Positions 11,666 through 22,818 of a DNA stretch of 64,000 nt are shown here, in pieces. The DNA comes from Tipula vernalis (taxonomy: Eukaryota > Arthropoda > Insecta > Diptera > Tipulidae), in the NCBI GenBank assembly GCA_958295665.1, contig OY282560.1, forward strand, positions 52,142,333 to 52,206,332, in the 5' to 3' direction. Numbering within the stretch: position 1 is the first letter of the stretch; each line of letters begins with the position of its first letter. The notes below the pieces were generated by a model, which saw only the letters and a program-made list of their open reading frames with translations, was not told the DNA's origin and did no database searches. Made by a program: the position numbers and the translations under genes.

Positions 11666-11968
11666 CTCATCAACGGGAAATTCATAGCATTCCGCAATTT
11701 TTTGATATAGCTCTCGGACACTCGAAAATCCTGTTATTAATCCGGTAGGACTTCCGTGTGCCAATTGGCAATGGAATACCAATTGTGGTTTTGTTACGTT
11801 CGATGGTTGCTTGGCCGGTTGTTCCGTGCCATTGTTCACATCGTTCAACGATGGTGCAGTTGGTGTGGTTGGCGTTGTTGGCGTGACCGGTGATTTCATG
11901 TTACTTTTTTGATTATTACTCTCATACTGAAGATTTGTATTTACCTTTTTTGGTCTAAACAACGGCAT
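11666..11968 (-). CDS. GIPC/kermit PDZ adaptor, first coding exon (partial)
   Basis: GIPC proteins are cytoplasmic adaptors: their PDZ domain binds the C-tails of membrane receptors and their C-terminal domain binds myosin VI, so they work in endosomal trafficking. The fly member is called kermit. This exon encodes 101 residues from an ATG at 11,968: a basic MPLFRPKK start, a low-complexity PTTPTTPT stretch (about residues 28-38), then [16 protein letters not shown] and [16 protein letters not shown], the conserved GIPC N-terminal dimerisation region. The coding sequence meets a perfect donor, GAG|GTAAAT, at 11,666/11,665 in phase 0, at the point where GIPC continues toward CTLNTHKVDM. Past it the frame runs into poly-T. 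The PDZ and GH2 exons must lie left of the donor, but none is seen down to position 1. This is the only host gene I recognise here. It looks intact, with no TE insertion inside the exon. Confidence 0.88.
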
Positions 11969-13170
11969 CTTGAATTTTTTATTTTTTTTATTTTTTTATA
12001 TTCTTCTCTATTTCTTTTCTAAGCAATTTCTTATTTTCTTTTCTTCTTCAAAACGTATGTATATAAAATAAAAATAAAAAAATATTCAAATTTAAATAAT
12101 AAAAAAAAAAAAAACTAAAAATCACTTTATAAAATATATACAACAACGAGATGCGATTACGATCCACTTTTCTTTTTTTTTTTTTTTTAATTACCAATAA
12201 TTCTTGTATTGGGTTTGTGCACTAAACATATTCTCAACACTCAAGACGAGCACTAAAAAAATTATTTTTACTAAAAGCACACAATTTCTACCTATTTTCT
12301 TATCATCTTATCATTCCAATAAAGATAACGAGTATACGAGATGATAAGAAATAATTTTTTCTTTTTTTTTCCTAAACAACTTTTTATTTTCTTTCATCAG
12401 CGCGATAAGATAAATTTGATTTTGCTATACACAACTCATGTTTAATTCCGTAATTGAATATCGATATTTTTTTTGTTTTGTTTATTTATACATTTTTAAT
12501 TGCCTTGTACAAATATAGGCAAAAAAATATTTCCGATAAAAATTCCGAACCAAAATTCACTTATTTATTATTGTGCTCCACATTGTCAATTGTCCATTTC
12601 CAACTAATCGTTACAATCAGCCGCGCGTACTTAATACAAAAACATTTCTCTTGATATTGTAAGTGTGTATTCACTGTACACTGCATTACACTACTCTATA
12701 CAAATCCGTGTACTCTCTGCGGTACATAAATTATTAAATTGACAGACATACAAAAACACACAAACACACACAGACATTACGATACAGTTGAAATACAAGC
12801 AACAGTTAAATTTGAAACCATACGCGGGGAAAAATAAAAGTTTTGCAAGTACGCGCAAGTAATTCTTTGTTTATTACAAATAATAAATATTATTCACATT
12901 TTTGTGTTGCCTTGCTACATTACACACATAAAATAAAAAAAAATAAAAAATAAGCCAAAACGAACAAAAACAAAAAAAATATAAGTGGTCTGTTGTTGTT
13001 GTTGTCAACTCCCATGAAATGGTTTAAAGGTGACAAACGCAATTTGTGAGTAGTATACGCGAAACATACCGATGCAAGATATTAACAGAAAATCAAGCTA
13101 CTGAAATTCACATAAAGTGTAAACAATAAAAGTTTACCTGTAACGAAACAGCAAGATTTCGTTAACAAAC
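11969..13170 (-). other. GIPC 5' leader and upstream region
   Basis: Upstream of the GIPC start codon on the minus strand: poly-T/poly-A tracts, no competing gene, no clear core promoter motif that I would defend. A 5' UTR and possibly non-coding leader exons are expected here but cannot be delimited by eye. Confidence 0.4.
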
Positions 13171-13286
13171 ATGGGATTAGTGGTCTGGTGTGGTCTAGTA
13201 GCTGGCTAAAGCTCATGATGCGGCGTAGGGGTTTCCAGAGTAATCTCATGCTAGAATAACCGCATGATCAAAACAACAAAACCAAA
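13171..13286 (+). repeat. 116-bp direct repeat, copy 1
   Basis: From ATGGGATTAGTGGTCTGG to ATAACCGCATGATCAAAAC this matches 21,670-21,787 closely, in the same orientation. The two copies bracket the CR1-like element and the errantivirus. They could be parts of LTRs of one element or copies of an unrelated repeat. Confidence 0.75.
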
Positions 13287-13690
13287 AAAAAAAATAGAAA
13301 CGGTATGTCCAATACCATTGTAAGGCGATATCTTTCAATACGGTGTGCAGTTCGGAAAATAAGATGGGTGGAGATAGATCCATCACCGTTTTCAATTGAA
13401 AAAAAAACACATTTCAACATTAATTCCGGCTAGAGACCCGTTGTATGAAATTCCACTTCAAGAAAGTTGTCGATGGTCGGAATAATTCCTACTAGACGCG
13501 AATCCACTTGCAATGGGTTGAGTATTTAATAAGTTTGTCGCAATGGTAGTATTTCCACCTACAAAATCGGATGCACAAAAGGTGCTGTTATGCAACTGAG
13601 GAATAGATTGATGCTAAGAAATAGGAGACTTCTTTGGGTAAGGACGTGTGAGCTAATCAATAATTTTTTTCCTTTACTTCAACGACCTCC
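13287..13690. other. Sequence before the CR1-like ORF
   Basis: More balanced base composition than the flanks, but no recognisable ORF1. It may be 5' sequence of the non-LTR element or unrelated DNA. Confidence 0.4.
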
Positions 13691-16612
13691 ATGCAGTCAA
13701 TAACAGATTCCAGCCAAAAATCGAATTGCATACTCTATAAATTATTTTATCGCAATGTTGGGGGAATGTCATCGAAGTCTATGGAATTCCGCAATTTATT
13801 TTATTCGATGCATTTCCAATTATATGCTATTGTGGAAACTGGATTTCATTGTGGAATTTACAACGCTGAATTCTTTCCAAATGATTTTGTTGTTTTTAGA
13901 TGTGACAGATCACCTTTGAATAGCTCGAAACAAACGAGAGGTGGTGTCCTCTTGGCTGTTCATTCATCACTTCATTGTGAGCGTATCATTGTACCGGGCT
14001 GTGAAACAATTGAATTTTTATGTGTTAAAGTTTTTATTTGTAAAAAAACATTTTATTTTATAGTTCTATATTTACCGCCTAGATCTTCTATCGATATTTA
14101 TTTAAATCACATAGATTGTATAAGTGAAATAGTTAATATGTCTCATTGTAATGATACTATAGTAGTGTTGGGCGATTTTAATTTAACCAATATTAATTGG
14201 TTGGTTGATTCCGAATCATTAGATATATTACCTTCTAATGTTCTGTCTATCAATGACTCGGCGGTAATAGACGCATTATTTAGTTTTAATCTTAAACAAA
14301 TTAATTTATATTCTAATGATAATAATACGTTTCTAGAATTAATTTTTGTTAATAATACGGAATATTTGTCAGTTTATGAATCTTTGACATCTTTTAAGAA
14401 CAATGATAAAGATCATAATTCTCTCGAAATTGAATTTCATGTTGATAACGTTAATGCTAAATGTCGTGAATTTTCTGTGGATGATTCGTTCTATGATTTT
14501 AAAGCATGCGATTCCCACGGTATGTCTGAGTTTCTCCGATGCATATGCTGGAATGAGTTATTTCTTAACAATGATATTGATGTAAATGTAAAAAGTTTTA
14601 ATGATTTGCTGTTTCTAGCCTTTGACCGTTTCGTACCTTTGAAAAGGAAACGTAACTACAGTTACCCTCCATGGTTTGATTCGGATTTGATTAATCTGCG
14701 TAACCGTAAGAATAAAGCCTTTTACAGACTTCGAACCAATGATTGTGACTCTAACAAATCTATTTTTGTCAATCTTCGGGATCAATTTAAATCCGAATTT
14801 CATACTAAATATCTACAATACAAAAAAACGATCGAAGCTAATATCAAATAAAACCCCAAATCATTTTGGAAGTTTGTTAATGATAAGCGCAAAACAACGG
14901 GCTTTCCATCGATTATGAATTATGATGGAGTTCAGCTCTGCACTGTATCAGAAATATGTATAGGTTTTGCAAGTTTCTTTCAATCGGTTTATAAAGATAA
15001 TAGTAGGCTTATTGTTGATGACCCTATTGTCAGTAATTGTCAATTTAATATTCCTTATTTATCTATAACTGAAGATGATATATGTAATTCCCTTTTGGAT
15101 TTTAATGATGGATGTGGGCCTGACGGTATTCCCTCGTCAATACTTAAATGTTTTGCATCATATATTGTAACCCCGTTATGTTTTATTTTTAACCAATCGT
15201 TATTTAACGGCTATTTTCCAACCGCTTGGAAAGTGTCACATATCGTTCCAATTTACAAAAAGGGGGACCGCTCTGATGTATCCAATTATCGTGGAATCTC
15301 AATTCTTTCATCGATCCCAAAACTTTTCGAGTTAATTGTGACAAAACATCTGTCATTTCATACAAAAGAAATTATCTCGGATTTTCAGAACGGTTTCACC
15401 AGTGGAAAATCTACGACTACCAATCTTTTACAATTTACTAAATTCGCCATTGAATCACTTGAGTCACAAGCCGCCCAGGTTGATGCGATTTACTTTGATT
15501 TTGCTAAAGCCTTTGATTCAATTGACCATACAATCATTATAAAAAAGCTCTCAGAAATTGGTGTCGCCCCTAATTTTTTCAAATGGATTGGTTCTTATCT
15601 GGTGGGAAGAAGACAATTTGTTTTATTGAATCAAGTCAAATCGGATTATATATATTGCCATTCTGGGGTTCCGCAGGGATCACATTTGGGCCCAATCATT
15701 TTTCTTTTATTTGTGAATGACATTCCGAATATTTTCAAATTTTGTAACTGCTTATTGTTTGCAGACGATTTGAAGGTTTTTAAACATATTCAATCTTTAA
15801 ATGACGCAGAAGTATTTCAATCAGAAATTAATTCATTATCTCGTTGGTGCTCTACGAATAAATTGTTGATCAATATTAATAAATGCAACATCATGTCGTT
15901 CTATAGAACATCCAATCCGATTGTTTTCAATTATCAGTTGGATGGTAATGAACTTTGTAGAGTAACTTCGATTGTTGACTTAGGTGTAGTCTTTGATCAA
16001 AAATTAACTTTTGCTTTACATCTAGACAAAATAATATTAAAAGCCAATTCTATGTTGGGTTTTATTTTTAGAATGACAAAAGAGTTTGTTGATATTTTTT
16101 CATGTGTTAGTTTATATACTTCTCTAGTTAGATCTCACCTGGAATATGCGGCGGTTGTTTGGTATCCTCACCATGAAGTACAGATTAAAAGATTGGAATC
16201 AATTCAGAAACGTTTTACCATTTACATTTATAGAAAGCTTGGTTATCTTTCAGATCGTAATCAGCCTATGTGGCAGCAAGTGCGTAATCTTCCGTGGTAT
16301 GAAAATCGGTGTCAAAGCCTTCGAATTGATACTTTAGCGAAGCGTCGAAAAATTGCGTCAGCAATGTTTGTCGGGGATTCTTTGAACGGTCGTATAAGAT
16401 GCCCTAATCTTATTTCTGCCTGGAACATTTATGTGCCGGGTAGAAGTTTGCGGCAAAGGGAATTTCTATTTATCGAATTTCATAGAACTAATTATGGCTA
16501 TAACGAACCGACGGCCTCTATGGCCAGAATTTTTAATGATTATTATCATTTGTTTCATTTTGAAAAATCGAGAAAATGCTTTCGGTACGAAATTCGTAGT
16601 TGCAATTTTTGA
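13691..16612 (+). pseudogene. CR1/jockey-superclade endonuclease-reverse transcriptase with one nonsense codon
   Basis: This protein nicks target DNA and reverse transcribes its own RNA (target-primed reverse transcription). The apurinic-type endonuclease occupies the first 230 residues or so, opening with LFYRNVGGMSSK, with VETG, RGGVLLAVHS and VVLGDFNLTNINW motifs. The single in-frame TAA at 14,849-14,851 falls in a linker of the form IK*NPKSFWKFVN; the next 1.7 kb continues in the same frame. The RT domain follows: CGPDGIPSSIL, VPIYKKGDRSDVSNYRGIS, FDFAKAFDSIDH near 15,500, GVPQGSHLGP, and the active site LLFADDLK near 15,760. The C-terminal region reads SLVRSHLEYAAVVWYPH. One stop in about 2.9 kb suggests recent inactivation, or a sequencing error. 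Clade assignment to CR1-like is by motif style only. Confidence 0.9.
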
Positions 16613-16748
16613 TTTTTGATTTTATAATATTTTTGACATATATTCCGTATTGTACAAATTTTAATTATTATAATATACTATGTAGTTACTATTCATTAAG
16701 TTGTTTTTTTAAACTGTAGAATAGATTTTTTGTAAATAAATAAATAAA
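13691..16748 (+). mobile_element. CR1-like non-LTR retrotransposon, nearly full ORF2
   Basis: Contains a complete endonuclease-reverse transcriptase frame (13,691-16,612), a 3' UTR of about 120 bp, and ends in a short (TAAA)n-type tail (AAATAAATAAATAAAT) at 16,733-16,748. No ORF1 is recognisable upstream, so the copy is probably 5' truncated just before the endonuclease. Confidence 0.88.
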
Positions 16749-17245
16749 TCTTTGAGTTAACGACGCCATCTGGACCGATACTTCATTCAACTATGAGCTA
16801 GTATGGCGACCATTATTGAGTCCGGATTCGAACCCGTGGTTTGATCCGAGTAGTTTTCGTTATAGTTATTGAGAATTTTAAAGAAGATACGACAGTATAT
16901 CGTAATCAACAATATAATTCGGATCAACGGTTTATTGAACAATAGTGCTAAGCTGTGTAATAAAGTCGACAGTATATCGAAGGTACACACAGCTAACGTC
17001 TAACTTAAAACAAAGCTAAAATAAATATACCAACTGGGGTGAATACCAGAACAGTGCTAAAATAAAAATTCTTGGAAGTAAAATAGAAAGAACAACCAGA
17101 TGTTTTTCCAATCCGTGATCTTCATCTGTATGGTCTGGTAAGTCAAAGCAAAATTTTTTTTTTTTTTAGTATACATAGTCCTTCCAAAATCCTTCAAATA
17201 AAAAAAAAATAAAAACAAATAGAAGTACATAATTTGTGTTAATCA
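16749..17245. other. Leader or 5' remnant of the errantivirus
   Basis: Begins TTTGAGTTAACGACG right after the CR1-like tail; AGTTA is a usual start for gypsy-group LTRs. A GTAAGT donor at 17,138 lies in the leader, where errantiviruses place the donor for the env RNA, but I cannot show it is used. No matching 3' LTR was found near 21.2-21.7 kb. Confidence 0.35.
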
Positions 17246-17899
17246 ATGGGATCGCACGTTAGATCAATGCGACCAGAAACACTCCCAGATGCAAGAAGCA
17301 TATGCATCAAGGAACAATCCTTAGCTAGATTAAGATACCAACAAAGAACATACCCCACAAAGAAACCCCCAATGCCTGCACGGAATTATAATTTCAGTTC
17401 AAGCCCAAATATGCTACCTGCATATTAACCCCAACAAAAAAAATTCCAAAAAGCACCAGTTCAATTCAACAATAATGCTACCAGACCAGCAGCATATAAT
17501 AGACCAATGAACCCCTACTATAATCATAAACCATTCACAATTCCACCTAAACAAATATTAGATAAACCAACACCGATGGACATTACGTCCAATATAAGTA
17601 AATACGGACAAACTACATACGAACAAAAACCAGCGTTCCAACACAGGTTTAACACTCAAGGGCAACCAAAAGTATATGTTGAAGAATTGTATCACAATGA
17701 ACAATATTGCGATAACGAATATAATCAACAGGACGAATATCCCGTTGATATTGAAAATCAACAAGATGAAATGAGCAACATAGAAATAGGAAATGAGTCA
17801 CCGATAATAGAAATCGAAGAGGACTTGGATTTTCAGTCCGACACAATTATAATTCCACCTCAAGGGAATTCAATTACCCTTTATATTAATAACAATTAA
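17246..17899 (+). pseudogene. Errantivirus gag, C-terminal part
   Basis: Gag packages retroelement RNA. Only the end remains: it opens with MGSHVRSMRPETLPDA, the end of the gypsy-group gag core, then a glutamine/asparagine/proline-rich tail and an acidic C-terminus. A TAA at 17,426 interrupts the frame, which then continues to 17,899. The N-terminal two thirds of gag are missing. The next frame (protease) starts 17 bp downstream in a different phase, as expected for gag-pol frameshifting. Confidence 0.8.
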
Positions 17900-17906
17900 T
17901 AATAAA

Positions 17907-18434
17907 CCTACCCGAGTGCTCATAGATACCGGAGCTAATAGATCTTTCTTTAGACAAGAATTATTAATGCAAAATCAAATAGAAATCATAGATCCAATCA
18001 AAATATCCACTTTGTTCAATAGTAAAGAATTGAACAAGGAAGCCGAAGTGGCAGTAAAAGAATTTCGAGGGGAAAAGATAAAGCTCTTAATCTTCCAAAT
18101 CCACACGTATTTCGATGGCTTAATCGGAATCGATCTGATGAACAAATTAAAGATTGATCTAAGTCTAACAAAATCCCTATTCATAACACCTACAACAGAA
18201 ATACCAATACAATACAAGTTTAACTTTATGTCTAAACAACACACATGTCCACCGAGAAGTAAAACCCTGATACAAATACCCGTCACCATTAAAAATGGAG
18301 ATATATATATTCAACCTAAACCGTTACCTAATGGACTATTAATTACCGAAGGAATTTATCACAGCAATGATCACCACTTTCAAACCCACGTAATAAATCA
18401 TGCTCCCAGAAGCAAAATATTCTTACTAGAATAA
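17907..18434 (+). CDS. Errantivirus aspartic protease region of pol
   Basis: Start of pol in the frame different from gag. The active-site motif LIDTGANRSFF lies near 17,920, and GLIGIDLMNKLKID near residue 70 is the typical downstream motif of gypsy-group proteases, which cleave the polyprotein. The frame closes with a TAA at 18,432, after which pol continues in the same frame, so this stop is a nonsense mutation rather than a natural end. Confidence 0.85.
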   Translation, partial: PTRVLIDTGANRSFFRQELLMQNQIEIIDPIKISTLFNSKELNKEAEVAVKEFRGEKIKLLIFQIHTYFDGLIGIDLMNKLKIDLSLTKSLFITPTTEIPIQYKFNFMSKQHTCPPRSKTLIQIPVTIKNGDIYIQPKPLPNGLLITEGIYHSNDHHFQTHVINHAPRSKIFLLE

Positions 18435-19964
18435 CCTATACCATGTAAACCATTAGAAAAAAACACAGAAACTCATGAGGTAAATTTATACCATTCAGGA
18501 GAAAGCCCCCAAGATATCATTAAACTTATTAGAACTAATCACTTAAATACGAAGGAAAAACATGCAATTGAAAAACTGTGTAACCATTTTAAACACATAT
18601 TTCAACAGAACGAAAGTGAATTAAGTTTCACAAATCAAGTGAAACACAATATTCAATTAAAAAATGAAACACCAATATTCACCAAATCTTATCGCTATCC
18701 ATATATACACAAAGTAGAAGTTAACAAAATATTAACACAAGGTATTATTAAACCATCCTTTTCTCCCTGGAGCTCACCTGTTTGGATGGTACCTAAAAAG
18801 ACAGACGCGTCCGGTAAGCAAAAATGAAGAATGGTCATCGACTATCGTAAGCTGAACGAGCAGAAAAGAAACGATAAATACCCTATCCCGAATATCACCG
18901 ACATCCTGGACAAATTAGGAAAATGTCAGTACTTCACAACCCTGGACCTAGCATCTGGATTTCACCAGATAGAGGTAAACCGCAAAGATCAAAACAAAAC
19001 CGCCTTCTTAGTCGAATTTGGTCATTATGAATTCGTCCGAATGCCCTTTGGGTTAAAAAACGCTCCTAGCACCTTTCAAAGGGTCATGTCATACAACGTT
19101 TTAGGAGAACTTCAAGGCAAATTATGTCTATGCTATATGGGCGACATAATTATCTTCCCCACTAGCCTACAAGAACACATAGAAAGCTTGAAAAAGTGTT
19201 CAAAAATCTGGAAAAAGCAAACTTAAAAATACAACTCGACAAATCAGAATTTCTGCATCGAGAAGTTGCTTTCATAGGGCATATAATTACACCGGAAGGA
19301 GTAAAACCTAATCCGGAAAAAATAAAAGCAATAAAAACATTCCATATCCCTAAAACAGAGAGGCAAATAAAAAGCTTCCTCGGTTTATTAGGATATTACA
19401 GCGAAATTAACCAAACCCATGACAAAATATCTTAGGAAAGGGACAAAATTAGAAATAAATGACAATAAGGATTACGTACAATCATTTGAAAAAGCTAAGG
19501 ATACGTTATGCGAAAAACCAATATTACAATACCCAAATTTTAACGAAAAATTCACGTTGACAACAGACGCCAGTAATTATGCAATTGGAGCTGTGTTGTC
19601 ACAAGGACCCATAGATAAAGACCTTCCAGTATGTTACGCTAGTAGAATTCTATCTACTTCAGAGCAGAACTACTCTACGATAGAGAAAGAACTGTTAGCT
19701 ATCGTATGGGCCATGAAATACTTTCGACCATATCTTTTTGGTCGAAGATTCGATATTATAACAGATCACAAAACTCTAACGTGGTTATTCTCTTTGAAGG
19801 AACCAAACTCAAAACTGGTCCGATGGAGACTAAAATTAGAGGAGTATAATTATAAGATCACATACAAAAAGGGTATCCTCAATGCCAACGCCGACGCGTT
19901 ATCACGCATGGTTAGATGTCAAAATCGGCATCGCACAAAACAGAAACAGCCCAAGGAAGGATAA
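18435..19964 (+). pseudogene. Errantivirus reverse transcriptase and RNase H, inactivated
   Basis: RT copies the RNA genome and RNase H removes RNA from the hybrid. The palm and fingers are clear: [65 protein letters not shown] at 18,825 replaces the usual tryptophan before RMVIDY. The catalytic YxDD box reads YMGD (19,134-19,145): the first aspartate is glycine. A frameshift falls near 19,200 and a short deletion at about 19,400 removes part of GYYRxFI. RNase H is then complete: LTTDASNYAIGAVLSQ, YSTIEKELLAIVWA, ITDHKTLTWLF, NANADALSR. No integrase follows: the sequence passes within tens of bases into env. Multiple independent lesions show the copy is dead. Confidence 0.9.
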
Positions 19965-21200
19965 ACCTAATCCTTCCAGAAAATAATAGATTTAAAAGAG
20001 GATTAATAAACGCATTAGGGACAATCATAAAAGACATTACCGGAAACTTGGACAACGAGGACTTGAAAGATATACAAACTGCCCTGGATCAAATAACAGA
20101 GACCCAAAATGACCTAATTTCCAATAACAATAAACAGATAGTAATCAACAATAACCTAGCCACAAGAATAGAGTTAATACAGCACACATTCGATTCAAAT
20201 ATGAACAGTATAAATGATACAATAAACAAAACAATGAAAAAACTAACAGGATACGTTAGCTTTATGGTTTACGACCAACAAATATACCGATTAAATTACG
20301 TCTTAGACACTTTAATAGAACAATTAGAAAACTTACTGAATATAATAGCCTTTTCGAAAAACAGAATAATATCAAGACATCTATTAAACGATGAAGAACT
20401 AAAACGTTACAGAAAAATTATACGAACAACACATACGACTAACTCACGATATAGCCATAATAAACTTATTAGAAGTAAAAGGTTTGATAAACAAAGAAAA
20501 ACAGTTGATATATATAATAGGAATACCTATCTTTATGATCGAAAGCTTTCAATTATATGAAATCATTAACATACCTATCCAAAACAAAGTAATACTCAGT
20601 ATACCCAAAACCACCTAATAAACTAATCCTTAATTCCCAATACCATATGATATACTATGAAAATAACTGCCAAACCATATATGGGTATCACTTCTGCAAG
20701 AAAAAGAAATCAAGGAAAACAAACAAACTTTTATACCAGCACTTATAAATCAGCAACCTGCGATATGCAACTACACTATCCAGAAATCTAAAAACTACGC
20801 TACAAGAATCAACGAAGCATCAATATTTGTATCACCAGCAGACGAATATATAGAATTCGAATCAGATTGCCCAAGAACAACAAACAAAATTAAGGAACCC
20901 ACAATCTTAGGATTATCAGACTGCCATATCAACATACTAAACCAAAGATTCCAGAACACCGGTAACCAAACGTATACCATACAAATACGTCCATTTGCAT
21001 AAGATAACAGGAAATAAGACCATTGATCAACATAACACAACAGGAAATAGGAACGATATTAATTGTACCGCAGCTGCTGGACATTCTTATCGCATTTTTA
21101 TATTTTTTGCACATTATGCTAAAAATATAAAAATAAGATCACCCATCATGTGCATTTTGCACACGATACTAACAAACTATATTTTACTATAAAAGAACTA
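19949..21200 (+). pseudogene. Errantivirus env, transmembrane part (partial)
   Basis: Insect errantivirus envelope proteins are class I-like fusion proteins related to baculovirus F. The remnant starts at a furin-type basic site (RFKR) followed by a conserved glycine-rich fusion-peptide start, then a long heptad-rich asparagine/isoleucine region to 20,560 consistent with a coiled coil. Everything upstream of the cleavage site is missing. Beyond 20,560 scattered short frames up to about 21,200, one with a hydrophobic run near 21,100, are probably the decayed C-terminal half and membrane anchor. It cannot make a functional envelope. Confidence 0.75.
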
Positions 21201-21669
21201 ACACAATATGAATAAAAACACTTATGTATACTAAACTTAACCAAACGCAGTTACTCTGCTCAAAATTATAAAAAATAAATAAAATACGTCAAGACACATG
21301 GAACCAACATGACAAGCGAACCCGCGAGGTCAAATGTCAGTACATCAGGACACGCTCGGAACGCTCCTCATGAAGGCAGTCGGACAAAAAAAAATTTAAA
21401 TAATTGAATAAAATATAAGACAAATTAATGTGCGGGTACGAAGAACTCTGAAAATAAAAAAAAAGAAAAAATAGTTTCAAAAAAGCTAAACTCAGAACGA
21501 AGGAACAGTAAAGTTCAACCACAATCAAACACCATATGGCAGAAATGGAAGAACTCACGTGGGCCATGGCATGAAATGCGCACAACAAGTAAAAAAAAAT
21601 TTGTGAAATATTAAAAAACGAAGAAAAAGGAAATATCCAAGGTTTGGACGCCACTGTAATGAAACCGAC
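21201..21669. other. Possible 3' end of the errantivirus
   Basis: A-rich non-coding sequence. It is where a polypurine tract and 3' LTR would be expected, but I find no match to 16.75-17.2 kb. Confidence 0.35.
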
Positions 21670-21787
21670 ATGGGATTAGTGGTCTGGTCTAGTAGCTGAA
21701 TTAAGCTCATGGTGTGGCGTGGGGGTTTCCAGACATAACATTATGCTTGAATAACCGCATGATTAAAACATCAAAACCAAAAAAATA
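21670..21787 (+). repeat. 116-bp direct repeat, copy 2
   Basis: Same-orientation match to 13,171-13,286, differing by several substitutions and a small deletion. Confidence 0.75.
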
Positions 21788-22807
21788 AAAGAACAAAAAC
21801 ATTGTCTTGCCACATCTTAAGGAGCAAAAAGAAAATAATAAGATAAGCATACTAGTTCGCGACGATGACTTCAACCCCAGACGATACTTGCCCAGTCTAC
21901 TGCAAAGGCCCTTCCTTTTTCTTGTTTATTTTCTTTTAAATCTCAAAACGAGGAGAAAAATTGCTACAATATTTAATTGTTACCCCCCCCCCCTCCTCCT
22001 CCAACGAATACCTTACCTTCGTTGTCATGTAATCACACACCTCGTCTCCTCACACATTATTTAACAAGTCCATCCGAAGAATTTTATAAAAATTACTAAC
22101 AAAAAAAAACATTCGATAACATCACGTCATCCTACATCCAATTGCTATTTGCCCTGAAGGTAACACACAACCTTATACAAACACATCGTGCTCAAAATAC
22201 TCTTACCACAATAAATACTAACCGGACCAGACGAAGTATGAATGAATTTAAAAATTTGGTGCAATGAATGAGTAGAACAATTACAGTGCAGCGTTGGACA
22301 AAGAACACAAGCACCAGACCAAAAGGTATTGTTGAAATGTTAGGCCGTCAAGTACGGCATAATACACCCTTAACAGTGTTGTGCCACGTAGTCTACATGG
22401 AGTAATTTATCAATTGTCTACTCGTGTAGACAACGTATGTATTCAATTCAAATAATGGCGTATATAATCTAGACAATGTTAACAATGTAGACAAGGCGTC
22501 GACAGTTCAGCAGCAGAAAATATTAAGGTCGAAGATGCGATCTTTTCATTTTAAAATAAATGCTTGTTTTGTTCGGAAGTAATTGGGCAGATTGACACGA
22601 AGAATATCAGTAGCCAAAAGCAAATAAGTATTGCTAACATAGTTGTAAACGTAATGACGCACGGGGCAATGCATGAATTGGTGGCTCTATCAATTTTTTG
22701 GCCTAAAATACAAAATATCACACACCAAGTTTTCCTCTGGAAGAATTTGGAGGCTTGTATGAATTTAGTAGCAAAAGCAATAAGAGCCAATTTACATTAA
22801 ATGTTCT
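21788..22807. other. Non-coding spacer
   Basis: Includes a C12 run near 21,985 followed by CTC repeats. No convincing gene; the short frames at 22,551-22,800 lie on opposite strands over the same DNA and show no family resemblance. Confidence 0.5.
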
Positions 22808-22818
22808 AAGGAACAACT

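Noticed and set aside
16803..16840. TGGCGACC..GGATTCGAACCC resembling a primer-binding site or tRNA T-arm complement
   Set aside because: The spacing between the TGG and the T-arm-like part does not fit a tRNA 3' end, and no cloverleaf could be drawn.
17138..17169. GTAAGT followed by a T15-AG, looking like a complete intron
   Set aside because: Only 32 nt, below the usual minimum for insect introns. The donor may be real for an env transcript, but the nearby AG is probably just a T-run.
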